Of a stretch of 51,920 nucleotides of DNA, positions 7,776 to 14,743 are shown piece by piece (position 1 is the stretch's first letter; every line of letters begins with the position of its first letter). Under the pieces are notes generated by a model, which was given only the letters and a program-made list of their open reading frames with translations, was not told the DNA's origin and searched no databases. Location: the IMG/VR virus record IMGVR_UViG_3300032562_000037, positions 1-51,920 of that record; one strand, 5' to 3'. A program made the position numbers and the translations under genes. Source of the DNA: a virus.

Positions 7776-8951
7776 TTAGCCGAGCACTGAAATAATCGCG
7801 TTGGACACAGTGAATGAAGATGAAGTCCCTGCGCTAACGCTTATTTTTACATCTAGTGTGTTGGAAACCGTGGTATTGACAACCGTTATACCTGCATCAG
7901 ACCCTGCGTTGACTGGGTTCAACCCAAAACTAGACCCACCGGATAGTTGGACAGAAGTGTAAAGTGAACCACTAGCCCCGGTTGCATAACAAGACATAAC
8001 AACTTCGAGTTTCACTCCGTATGTTCCAACGGCTAGAGTAGGAGTAACAGAAGGAAGAGATGCCGATCCTACCAACGGGAATAGCGTTACAACGGCAGAT
8101 GTTCCATTACTTATCGTCCCATAGACTTCTATTTTGATGGTTTTCCCAAGCACAAGGAAATTAGCAGGGATAGAAAGGGACCCATTGAAGTTACTCCCGA
8201 AACCTTGGATCAAGGAGTAATTGGTTGAGGTTGCCGCGATATTGACGGTGTATCCAGTCACCTTAGACACGGCCAGCGCACCACCCTTGTAAACCTTGAC
8301 CAGATTAGCAGTTGATGCCCCTTCATTCACGCAAAGGGTCTGCTGGGTTGTATCCGTCCACATATCGCCCAGAGCGGGGGACGAATCAGTATAGAGGTTG
8401 AAGTTTACCTTGTTGAAGTTTGATCCGATGGCAAGGTTATTCAGGGTATACCCGACCGTCCCAGCCGCGTATGCGTTCCCGCTGGAATAGCCCACAAGGC
8501 CCGCGCCGTTTGTGGCGAGGGTAGTGAGCGGCAGATTCGTTTCAAGCACCCCTGCCGCATCCAGCGCGCTCCCAACAGTGCTTGCGGAGTGCGATCCTGG
8601 CGTGTATCCGACGATGCCAGCGCCATCGGCTCCGAGGGTTGCGGAAGCAAGCGCTGCCAGTGATGCGTTGCCCCGGATATTGTCGATTGGGTAGGGACTC
8701 TGCTGCACCCCGGCAGCATTGAGCAACTGGAATCGATAGGGGCTAGAACCAAGCCAGAATTGTGCCTCACCATAGTTGTTGAGGATAATCGGATTCGGCA
8801 TGTTGGTGGCAAGGGATTGGCTAGTATAGGTCGCCAGTGGAGTATTGGTTCCGGATGCATACGTATACAGCAGGCCGCCTGCCAGCGGCAGGCCCGTCAC
8901 GTTGTCAACCGCAGAAAAGACCGGAGCCGTAGCCAAAGAACCGCTAGCCAT
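7776..8951 (-). CDS. Second tail fibre with tailspike-type N-terminal adapter
   Basis: Residues 10-95 repeat the tailspike adapter plan: GLPLAGGLLYTYASGTNTPL, NPIILNNYGEAQFWLG and PYPIDNIRG. After a linker with LGADGAGIVGY and NGAGLVGYSSGN repeats, the body (about 185-391) is rich in Ser, Thr, Val and Gly and beta-structured. There is no clear enzymatic motif, so it is a non-catalytic receptor-binding protein or fibre. GAGGG lies upstream of the ATG, preceded by a late promoter-like site. Confidence 0.8.
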   Translation of the reverse strand: MASGSLATAPVFSAVDNVTGLPLAGGLLYTYASGTNTPLATYTSQSLATNMPNPIILNNYGEAQFWLGSSPYRFQLLNAAGVQQSPYPIDNIRGNASLAALASATLGADGAGIVGYTPGSHSASTVGSALDAAGVLETNLPLTTLATNGAGLVGYSSGNAYAAGTVGYTLNNLAIGSNFNKVNFNLYTDSSPALGDMWTDTTQQTLCVNEGASTANLVKVYKGGALAVSKVTGYTVNIAATSTNYSLIQGFGSNFNGSLSIPANFLVLGKTIKIEVYGTISNGTSAVVTLFPLVGSASLPSVTPTLAVGTYGVKLEVVMSCYATGASGSLYTSVQLSGGSSFGLNPVNAGSDAGITVVNTTVSNTLDVKISVSAGTSSSFTVSNAIISVLG

Positions 8952-8959
8952 AAATGAAT

Positions 8960-8976
8960 CCCTCTATTGAATTATA
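8960..8976 (-). promoter_or_regulatory. Late promoter-like element, variant
   Basis: Minus-strand TATAATTCAATAGAGGG, 9 bases upstream of the second tail fibre start. It matches TATAAT and the downstream ATA-GAGG but departs from TATAATANATA in the middle. The GAGGG also serves as ribosome binding site. No good -35 hexamer is apparent. Confidence 0.5.
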
Positions 8977-9004
8977 CGGTAGGCGGTAAAGCCCCGATTA
9001 CGGA

Positions 9005-9307
9005 TTAGTATTCCTTGAACCCGCTATTCTTTTTGCCCATAGCCATGCTCTTTTTGTGGATGCCCATGATGGCCTTGTCAATGGATTTGTCGCCCTTGCT
9101 TCCTTCGGGCAGACCGTGGGCCTTGTCGATCATCCTGTCAGCAGCCTTCACGTGCGGAGGAGCGGACTCAGGGATGCCAACTTCCTTCTTACTGACTTTG
9201 TCGGAATCAGACTTCCCCTTATGGGCGTTATAATTTTTGCCCTTACCGACCGTTGCAGCTCGGCCAATATCGGATTTGAATGCACTATCATTCTTGGGCT
9301 TGGCCAT
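9005..9307 (-). CDS. Lysine-rich small protein ending in GFKEY (100 aa)
   Basis: Not recognised. Very rich in Lys, Ser and Gly with no hydrophobic core, so probably disordered. The start at 9307 is preferred over 9310 because AGGAG is then 5 bases away. It begins MAKPKN and ends SGFKEY; the next gene upstream begins MAKVKN and ends GGFKSY, so they share terminal signatures. Its place among head and connector genes suggests an internal head or DNA-associated protein. Confidence 0.7.
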   Translation of the reverse strand: MAKPKNDSAFKSDIGRAATVGKGKNYNAHKGKSDSDKVSKKEVGIPESAPPHVKAADRMIDKAHGLPEGSKGDKSIDKAIMGIHKKSMAMGKKNSGFKEY

Positions 9308-9315
9308 CATATCTC

Positions 9316-9597
9316 CTAGTAGGATTTGAACCCGCCGCCATTGGATTTTTTGGGCGGGGCGGCATTGGTTGACTTCGCGGATGCCTTCGATTTGGCGTTG
9401 CTATCGTTGATGGGCTTTTTCACCTTCGGGACGGCAGGGGCCGATGCCGGGTGCCCGAGGCCCACCTTGGCATCAGCATACGAGTGTTTGAGGGGAGGCT
9501 TTACCTTGGGGACAGCGGGAGCCGACGCAGCAATACCATCTTCGCCCTTGGACGCAATGGCGGTGCTATGCTTCGTGTAATTCTTGACTTTGGCCAT
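9316..9597 (-). CDS. Lys/Ala/Pro-rich small protein ending in GFKSY (93 aa)
   Basis: Not recognised. It carries two copies of a SAPAVPKVK segment (residues about 26-34 and 52-60) and is low-complexity, basic and probably disordered. Its C-terminal GFKSY resembles the end of the neighbour at 9005 and of the scaffold (GFQEF). Probably a virion or head-assembly accessory; function unknown. Confidence 0.7.
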   Translation of the reverse strand: MAKVKNYTKHSTAIASKGEDGIAASAPAVPKVKPPLKHSYADAKVGLGHPASAPAVPKVKKPINDSNAKSKASAKSTNAAPPKKSNGGGFKSY

Positions 9598-9598
9598 G

Positions 9599-9835
9599 CT
9601 ACTTCACCTTCTTCATGGGTTTAACGGTCTTTACGGGGGCCTTGATTTTCGACGGAGCCACAGCAACGGCAAAATTCGGCTTCGTCGCATGGTAGGTCGT
9701 TTCGTGCTTGTATGATCCGTCCTTACCGCTGGACGAATGATGAACCAGAACACCATTTTTGATCTGTTCGATTCGGAACGTTTCATTCTCGGGCAGAAAC
9801 GGCTGCGGAGATTCCTTCATCTTAGCCTTCATCAT
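9599..9835 (-). CDS. Small basic unknown protein (78 aa)
   Basis: Not recognised. A central beta-like segment (ENETFRIEQIKNGVLVHHSS) is followed by a Lys/Pro/Val tail (KIKAPVKTVKPMKKVK). The ATG at 9835 overlaps the upstream stop as ATGA; an ATG three bases further on has equal claim. Confidence 0.65.
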   Translation of the reverse strand: MMKAKMKESPQPFLPENETFRIEQIKNGVLVHHSSSGKDGSYKHETTYHATKPNFAVAVAPSKIKAPVKTVKPMKKVK

Positions 9836-10011
9836 TTTCCCCACTTCTTCGCATTCTTGGCGAACACGATGCGCTTTTTTTCTGCGGGCGAAGCATTCTT
9901 TTCAGCCGCGTTGAGTTTCTTGGCCGGGATCTTCTGACCCTGGGGAACTCCAAGATCCTGATGCAAGAGTCCCTTGTGTGATGGTTTGATATGGATTCCA
10001 CTCTTGGCCAT
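9832..10011 (-). CDS. Small conserved phage protein, HIKPSHKG type (59 aa)
   Basis: I recognise the pattern IHIKPSHKGLLHQDLGVPQG followed by KIPAKKL and a C-terminal KRIVFAKNAKKW as a small protein seen in many tailed phages near capsid genes, with no assigned function. GAGGTGATC precedes ATG 10011. Basic and mostly helical, probably binding DNA or a head protein. Confidence 0.75.
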   Translation of the reverse strand: MAKSGIHIKPSHKGLLHQDLGVPQGQKIPAKKLNAAEKNASPAEKKRIVFAKNAKKWGK

Positions 10012-10018
10012 GATCACC

Positions 10019-10330
10019 TCAACTATTGATCCAGACGGATATTGCGCCGCCCGAAAGGCCAGTAACGTTTACCCGGTAGAAGTTGAACCGAACGATGGAA
10101 GACGAATAGAACTGAGCCACATTGCCCGTTCCAGAGGTGAAGGTAAGGCTATTGATCGTAGTCCAATTCTGACCAGAGATAGATCCCTGGAAGTTGACTA
10201 CGCCGGCCACGGTCGAAACGGACCCGCAAGCCTCGAAGTGCACAGTATCACCTCCAGGGTGCGGGCAATTCCCCTGAGTGCCACCAGTGCCATTGAAAAT
10301 ACCCAAAAGGTTGGGAGTGCCGGACATCAT
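10019..10330 (-). CDS. Beta-rich small virion protein (103 aa)
   Basis: Not recognised by family. The sequence alternates short strands and glycines (VNFQGSISGQNWTTINSLT), a pattern seen in phage decoration or fibre-like domains. AGGAG lies 5 bases before the ATG. The location between the gp4-like connector gene and the small basic genes supports a structural role, which is inference. Confidence 0.6.
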   Translation of the reverse strand: MMSGTPNLLGIFNGTGGTQGNCPHPGGDTVHFEACGSVSTVAGVVNFQGSISGQNWTTINSLTFTSGTGNVAQFYSSSIVRFNFYRVNVTGLSGGAISVWINS

Positions 10331-10339
10331 TTGTCTCCT

Positions 10340-11320
10340 TTAGATGCGGACTCTGCCGCGTGACTCTGCCGCCCAAGAATTGCCCCGGCGACCGCCCCAA
10401 ATGCCATCGTATCTCATTACAGGGATACCTTCGTTGATGTTGTCAATCGCGTTTCTGGCTGCCAGTGCTTTCGCATGGAAGTCAGGGGAAAGCGCCCGCT
10501 CAAAGTGCAGAGCGAGGTATTCGGCCAAGGTCAATTTCATGGCCATGGCATAGCCGGGAGGGGCAAAAATGATCTGGTCCAGACCAGAGAGTGCGCTTAG
10601 CTGCTCCCAAATATACAGGGTGCAGTTGGCGGCATTGGCAGGGATGGGCCAGAATCGAAGGTTGCGAAACGGGAATGCATCATCGTCGTAGCAGAACAAC
10701 GGCCAAAGACTATTCGTATTCTTGGCTGGAATCCCAACCCATTCCTCCAGCGGAATTAGGGGAATCTCAATCTCGACCGGCTGGCTACTTCCGTTGGGAT
10801 ACTGAATGCTGATTTTCTCGATCTTTACTGGACGCGGAATGTTCCAGTTGTAATCCTGGTTCGACCCGCCATACATCGTATTGGTTCCCGGTGCCACGTA
10901 AGAGCAGAGGCCCGCTTGGACCTGGGTAATAGGGCCTGGTGCAGTCCAGTTGAGGGAATATTGGTTCCCCCCCACAATTCCAGTAATGTAAGTGTCTGCG
11001 GGGACGCCTGGAGCGATGAGGCAATTCCCGATACCGACCGTGGGATTACCAGAAACAACGGTCATGACGTTGTTGAGGACATTACACACAAACGGGTTGA
11101 GGGACCCCAATTGATAGGTCTGAATGCCATTCTGGAACGGAAAGGTATATGGTGTATCGGAGTAAACCAAGAGGTTCTGGTTGTCCCAACTATCCAAAAG
11201 ATCAACCAGAGTGGTCAATCCAAGTTGGGTTTCAAACGGAATAAGCGGGCTGGTTTGATCGAAAATGCCGATGAGCGACATTGCCGATTGAATCACGTCC
11301 AACGCCGTCATTGTGGCCAT
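10340..11320 (-). CDS. P22 gp4-like head-completion/tail accessory protein
   Basis: Members of this family bind below the portal and close the DNA-filled head. The family pattern is clear: ALDVIQSAMSLIGIF at 7-20, a DLLDSWDNQNLLVYSDTPYTF segment, EIPLIPLEEWVGI, a FRNLRFWPIPANAANCTLYI strand, PPGYAMAMKLTLAEYLAL, and a C-terminal helix with a NIN motif. Between about 80 and 145 an extra beta-rich segment (GNPTVGIGNCLIAPGVPADT) looks like an inserted module. The start overlaps the upstream stop as TAATG. Confidence 0.85.
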   Translation of the reverse strand: MATMTALDVIQSAMSLIGIFDQTSPLIPFETQLGLTTLVDLLDSWDNQNLLVYSDTPYTFPFQNGIQTYQLGSLNPFVCNVLNNVMTVVSGNPTVGIGNCLIAPGVPADTYITGIVGGNQYSLNWTAPGPITQVQAGLCSYVAPGTNTMYGGSNQDYNWNIPRPVKIEKISIQYPNGSSQPVEIEIPLIPLEEWVGIPAKNTNSLWPLFCYDDDAFPFRNLRFWPIPANAANCTLYIWEQLSALSGLDQIIFAPPGYAMAMKLTLAEYLALHFERALSPDFHAKALAARNAIDNINEGIPVMRYDGIWGGRRGNSWAAESRGRVRI

Positions 11321-11574
11321 TACAGAACCGCCCTCTTGATTTTCACGGTCGCCCGCATCCCCTCAATCGTCTTGTCCTTTTCGGCAAGCTCAGATTCGAG
11401 GTTCTTAACTAGTTCGCGGAGTTTCTCGCATTCGGCGCAGAACTTCACCTTGGATGGACGCCACGGGGTTTCCTGCCAAAGCGCCTTGTCCTTCATGTTG
11501 TCGAAATGATCAGCCGTCTCAAAGAAAGCAGCTACCCCATCCCCACGTCTGTAAAGCCAAGTCGGAAATACCAC
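11320..11574 (-). CDS. Small protein with a PxWLYR motif and a coiled coil (84 aa)
   Basis: The opening FPTWLYRRGDG followed by ETADHF and LWQETPWRP matches a small conserved phage protein type that usually sits near capsid and connector genes; its function is not known. Residues 45-75 form a coiled coil and two cysteines (CAEC) could bind metal. GTG start at 11574, downstream of a late promoter-like site. Confidence 0.7.
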   Translation of the reverse strand: MVFPTWLYRRGDGVAAFFETADHFDNMKDKALWQETPWRPSKVKFCAECEKLRELVKNLESELAEKDKTIEGMRATVKIKRAVL

Positions 11575-11582
11575 TAGTCACA

Positions 11583-11600
11583 CCTCTACCTTATATTATA
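11583..11600 (-). promoter_or_regulatory. Late promoter-like element
   Basis: Minus-strand TATAATATAAGGTAGAGG, starting 26 bases upstream of the GTG at 11574. TATAATA is intact but the following ANATA part is shortened. A 12-bp hairpin lies directly upstream. No -35 element is evident. Confidence 0.55.
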
Positions 11601-11604
11601 ACTA

Positions 11605-11638
11605 TCGCCACCCATTTATTATTTACAATGGATGGCGA
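11605..11638 (-). terminator. 12-bp hairpin at an operon boundary
   Basis: On the minus strand TCGCCATCCATT and AATGGGTGGCGA pair over 12 bp (one G-U) around a 10-base AT-rich loop. It follows the gene at 11656-12399 and precedes the late promoter-like site. There is no U-run after it, so it may be a weak terminator or a 3' end stabiliser. Confidence 0.5.
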
Positions 11639-11655
11639 CAGTCTGTTACCCGTGG

Positions 11656-12399
11656 TTAGCCGAGAATCCCGACAGCCAAGAGAGCCGCCGTAATCGCCTG
11701 AACCTGCTGGTAAAGCGCCTGGGCCTGAGCAGCAGTCGCGTAAGCAGCGGTGCCGGCAGCATAGGCAATCAGGGGAGCGAAGTTCGGATTGACCATGATC
11801 GGATTGGGCAGGTAGGGATTCGCGCTCGAAGCCTGGGGGATCGGGAGGGGATCCACATAAGCGGCCTGAGACAGGGTGATAGCCTCGCCCGCAATCGTGC
11901 CCGTAGCACCCGACAGCAGATAGGTGGACGAAACAGCGTTGTTCGCGCCAGTGATGCCAGCAACGACGATCAGACCACCAAGAGGCAGGCCCGCGCCAGT
12001 GACAACCTGCCCAACAATCGGGAAGGTAAGGCCGCCAGTGGCCGCGACGGTCAGGGTCATAACCCCGATCCCAGCCGCGTTATTGGCGAACGAAGCGGAA
12101 GCGCCAGTGGATCCGGCAACGAGGGTAGCAGGGCCGGTGGCAAGGTAAACCGCGCCAACAGTATTGGCGACGCCATTGCCGAGCGGAGCAGCCTGGAGGG
12201 TGCCGGTGGTGCCGTAGTTCACGCCACCGACTGCCGCGATGCTGTAATACTGGTTGGCAACCATCAGGTTGGCAAGCTGTTGCCCCTCACCATAGAAGGT
12301 GAGGGTGTCAGTGATCGACTGGCCAACAATCGCGCCAGGGGCAAGAGCCGTCTGGAGCGGGACCGATGCGGTATAGGGCTGGGAGGTATAGGAGGTCAT
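11656..12399 (-). CDS. Ala/Gly-rich putative virion protein (247 aa)
   Basis: Not recognised. Located immediately downstream of the coat gene, where many phages place decoration proteins. The N-terminus (VPLQTALAPGAIVGQSITDT) and centre are beta-rich with Gly, Ala and Thr; a short helix rich in Ala and Gln (AYATAAQAQALYQQVQAITA) closes the protein. A role as head decoration or spike protein is inference from position. Confidence 0.6.
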   Translation of the reverse strand: MTSYTSQPYTASVPLQTALAPGAIVGQSITDTLTFYGEGQQLANLMVANQYYSIAAVGGVNYGTTGTLQAAPLGNGVANTVGAVYLATGPATLVAGSTGASASFANNAAGIGVMTLTVAATGGLTFPIVGQVVTGAGLPLGGLIVVAGITGANNAVSSTYLLSGATGTIAGEAITLSQAAYVDPLPIPQASSANPYLPNPIMVNPNFAPLIAYAAGTAAYATAAQAQALYQQVQAITAALLAVGILG

Positions 12400-12423
12400 G
12401 TTTCAATCCTAAAAGAATAGGCC

Positions 12424-12456
12424 AAGGGAAAGCTGGGGAGGGGTTACCTCCCCAGC
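12424..12456 (-). terminator. Terminator-like hairpin after the coat gene
   Basis: The minus strand reads GCTGGGGAGG, a 5-base loop and CCTCCCCAGC (10-bp perfect stem), followed by TTTCCCTT. It lies 8 bases past the coat gene stop. The U-tract is short, so partial termination or read-through to adjust coat expression is plausible. Confidence 0.7.
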
Positions 12457-12463
12457 GGTTTGT

Positions 12464-13771
12464 TTAGTGGACGACCTTGGTAAGGAACCCAGTCCGGAGG
12501 GGAGCCGCGTTGTAGAGCGCGTCCAGCCGGAACAGGAGCTTATGGTTGTAGCCGTCCAGCCAGAACAGGGTAGAAGCACGGAGCCCGGTCTGGGGATCCT
12601 TCATCCGCTTGGACAGAGAGAACGCACCCGAAGCGCCACCAAGACCAGCGGTATCAATCAGGTCGGCCATACAGAAGGCAATGGCTTCCTCGTGGAACAC
12701 GGCGGAAACCTGGAGAACCTGGCCGGTGCCCGCAGTCAGCGCGGAAGCGGTAGAGAAGCCCCAAGGGTTGATCGTGGGGGTGCCGGTAGGAAGCTGGTTG
12801 ACGTTCTGGAGCGGGCCGCTAGTGATCATCGGGGGGAAGTAGTTGACGGTGGTGCCAACCTGCGAGGTAACCACGAAATGCTTCAGCTCTGCCTGGACGC
12901 CCTTGCCCATCGGGTTGACCGCATTAACGCTAGTGACCGTGAAGCACTCGCCGGGGTTAAAGGTGCCGGTCATACCGGAAACCACCATCGAAGTCCCGCC
13001 GTTGGTCGCACCGGAGGCGTAAAGAATGGTGCCGCTCCAGGTGCCGAGGGTCTGAGAAGGGGCGTTCGCGGTGTTGCAGATATCCATGCCCGCACCCTTA
13101 GCGACCGTGCCGTTACGCCACCGTTCGGCAACTTCGGTCTGAGGATTAAACAGAGTGGTCAGACCCTGCCAAATGCTCGCATCAACATGGGGGTTCAGAG
13201 CCGCGCTGATCCGGTCGTCCTGGAACACGCCGGATTGAGTTTTCATGACAGCGTAACCGTCAACCAGCGGAACCATGGAGCTGATCGGCTGCCCGATGCC
13301 ATTGGTGCCAGTGGAAGTAAACGGCTCATTGAACTGATTGAAACCGTTGTTGGTCGGACCCGTGATCAGGGTATTCCAAATGGACTGGTCCATCTGCTGC
13401 CAGAGGGTCTGAGCCATGGGATCGACGATGTTGGTATAGAACTCGTCAACGTTCAGGGTCTGCTGAGCAACAGTGACCTCGATATCAACGCCGCCCTGGA
13501 ACAGCTGCACCGGGGTGTAGTAGTCCTGATAGGCGCTGGGCGCAGCGGTAGCACCCGAACGGTAAGTCGGGAACCAAGGGGTGCGGATATTCAGGGTATC
13601 GCCGATCTTGCCGCCATCCGGGCCACCGTTGGCAGCACGGAAGGAACCGCTAAAATCGCCGTCCCATCGGCGGGCAACGCGGGACACCATGACCAGGTTG
13701 TTCTTGACCTGCTTCAGCGCCTTGGCGGTGATAAACGCCTGGTTGTTATAGACATTCTGGATACCGGGCAT
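12464..13771 (-). CDS. Major capsid (coat) protein, P22 gp5-like
   Basis: Shell-forming protein of the HK97 fold in the P22 coat group, chosen on content and position directly after the scaffold gene. An N-terminal helix with LKQVKNNLVMVSRVARRWDG is followed by GDTLNIRTPWFPTY and a QQTLNVDEFYTNIVDPMAQ segment. Residues about 245-330 are Gly/Thr-rich and beta-structured, consistent with an inserted Ig-like domain, and HEEAIAFCMADLIDTAG near 375 is the conserved late strand-helix unit. Length 435 aa is close to P22 coat. Confidence 0.85.
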   Translation of the reverse strand: MPGIQNVYNNQAFITAKALKQVKNNLVMVSRVARRWDGDFSGSFRAANGGPDGGKIGDTLNIRTPWFPTYRSGATAAPSAYQDYYTPVQLFQGGVDIEVTVAQQTLNVDEFYTNIVDPMAQTLWQQMDQSIWNTLITGPTNNGFNQFNEPFTSTGTNGIGQPISSMVPLVDGYAVMKTQSGVFQDDRISAALNPHVDASIWQGLTTLFNPQTEVAERWRNGTVAKGAGMDICNTANAPSQTLGTWSGTILYASGATNGGTSMVVSGMTGTFNPGECFTVTSVNAVNPMGKGVQAELKHFVVTSQVGTTVNYFPPMITSGPLQNVNQLPTGTPTINPWGFSTASALTAGTGQVLQVSAVFHEEAIAFCMADLIDTAGLGGASGAFSLSKRMKDPQTGLRASTLFWLDGYNHKLLFRLDALYNAAPLRTGFLTKVVH

Positions 13772-13788
13772 TGCAAACTACCTTTCTG

Positions 13789-14664
13789 TTAGAACTCCTG
13801 GAAGCCGAAATTCTTAACTCCGGCAGTGGAGTTGGTTTTGGTTGCTTTCACTGGTTTAATGGGGGGAGGAAGGGGTTTCTTCGCCTTGACGGGTTCAGGA
13901 ACAAGTTCGGGGATAGCAAGCCGCGCTTCGATCTTGCCAATTTCCTTGGCGGTGCGCAGCGGGTCCATGGAAGCGATGCGGATTGCTTCATCAGAATTGG
14001 CCAGGAGATAATGCCAGAGATCACCGGAAACATCGGAATCCTGGATGAGCCGAACCACAGTGGGATTGGCGGTCTGAATGCCACTCGCCACACGTTCCCG
14101 GTCCATTTCAAGCAATTCCGGCATATCGGGGAATTTCTTGACCATTTCCTGCTGCTGGGCCTTGAACGCCTGCTGTTTCTGCTGTCGGTCCCGCTGGTAG
14201 AGCTTGACATCAACCTTGTAATCAATGTCCTTCTCACCTTCGGGATAACTGGCTGGGTTGGGGGCATCCGGATCAACCGGAGGTTCCCCAGGCGTTTCTA
14301 CCCTCTGTGTCTGTCGAATAGCATCGAGTTGGCCCCTGAGCCGTTCTCGTTCCCTAATGAGCTTTGCGATTCGGGCCTCAGCCTTAGTATCGCGGTGCTT
14401 GTCGGGCTTGGTTTCTTCTTCCTCGGTCAAAGTCTGATTTTCGGCTTCTTCCTCGGTTTGCTCGGATTCTACGGTTTCAGTAGTTTCAACTTCCTGAGTT
14501 TCAACCGTTTCTTCCGTCTGTTCTGGAGTAACAATTTCGGGTTCTGGCTTTTGCGCAGTAGCAGGGTCCAACTCGCCTTCTCTAACCCCCTGTTTCAGCA
14601 CATCATCAAGGTTCCCCGCTTCTCCAAAGGCACCGTCTAGCTTGTTCTGGTATTCACTTGCCAT
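13789..14664 (-). CDS. Scaffolding protein
   Basis: Internal scaffold that directs procapsid assembly. Typical properties: 291 aa, very acidic middle (residues 40-90 are mainly Glu and Thr), a helical coiled region with ARIAKLIRERERLRGQLDAI, and a basic C-terminal part (VKAKKPLPPPIKPVKATKT) like the coat-binding tail of P22 gp8. It ends FGFQEF, similar to the GFKEY/GFKSY ends of two small proteins. AGGAG precedes ATG 14664, with a 62-base leader after a late promoter-like site. Confidence 0.85.
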   Translation of the reverse strand: MASEYQNKLDGAFGEAGNLDDVLKQGVREGELDPATAQKPEPEIVTPEQTEETVETQEVETTETVESEQTEEEAENQTLTEEEETKPDKHRDTKAEARIAKLIRERERLRGQLDAIRQTQRVETPGEPPVDPDAPNPASYPEGEKDIDYKVDVKLYQRDRQQKQQAFKAQQQEMVKKFPDMPELLEMDRERVASGIQTANPTVVRLIQDSDVSGDLWHYLLANSDEAIRIASMDPLRTAKEIGKIEARLAIPELVPEPVKAKKPLPPPIKPVKATKTNSTAGVKNFGFQEF

Positions 14665-14726
14665 TAGTTCTCCTCATGACATATGAAGTGTCAAGTCTCA
14701 TACATGGTTTTAAAGAGGTCCAAGAA

Positions 14727-14743
14727 CTCTTATATGTATTATA
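14727..14743 (-). promoter_or_regulatory. Late promoter-like element before scaffold-coat
   Basis: Minus-strand TATAATACATATAAGAG. Its TAA is the stop codon of the portal gene (14739-14741). It would start a transcript for the scaffold and coat genes, the products needed in greatest amount. Confidence 0.65.

Noticed and set aside
11632-12420. 262-codon plus-strand frame opposite the 247-residue virion protein.
   Set aside because: Shadow of the minus-strand gene; Arg/Ser/Gly-rich composition typical of antisense frames.
12467-13792. 441-codon plus-strand frame opposite the coat gene.
   Set aside because: Mirror of a clear coat gene in a GC-rich codon pattern; no domain or plausible start context.
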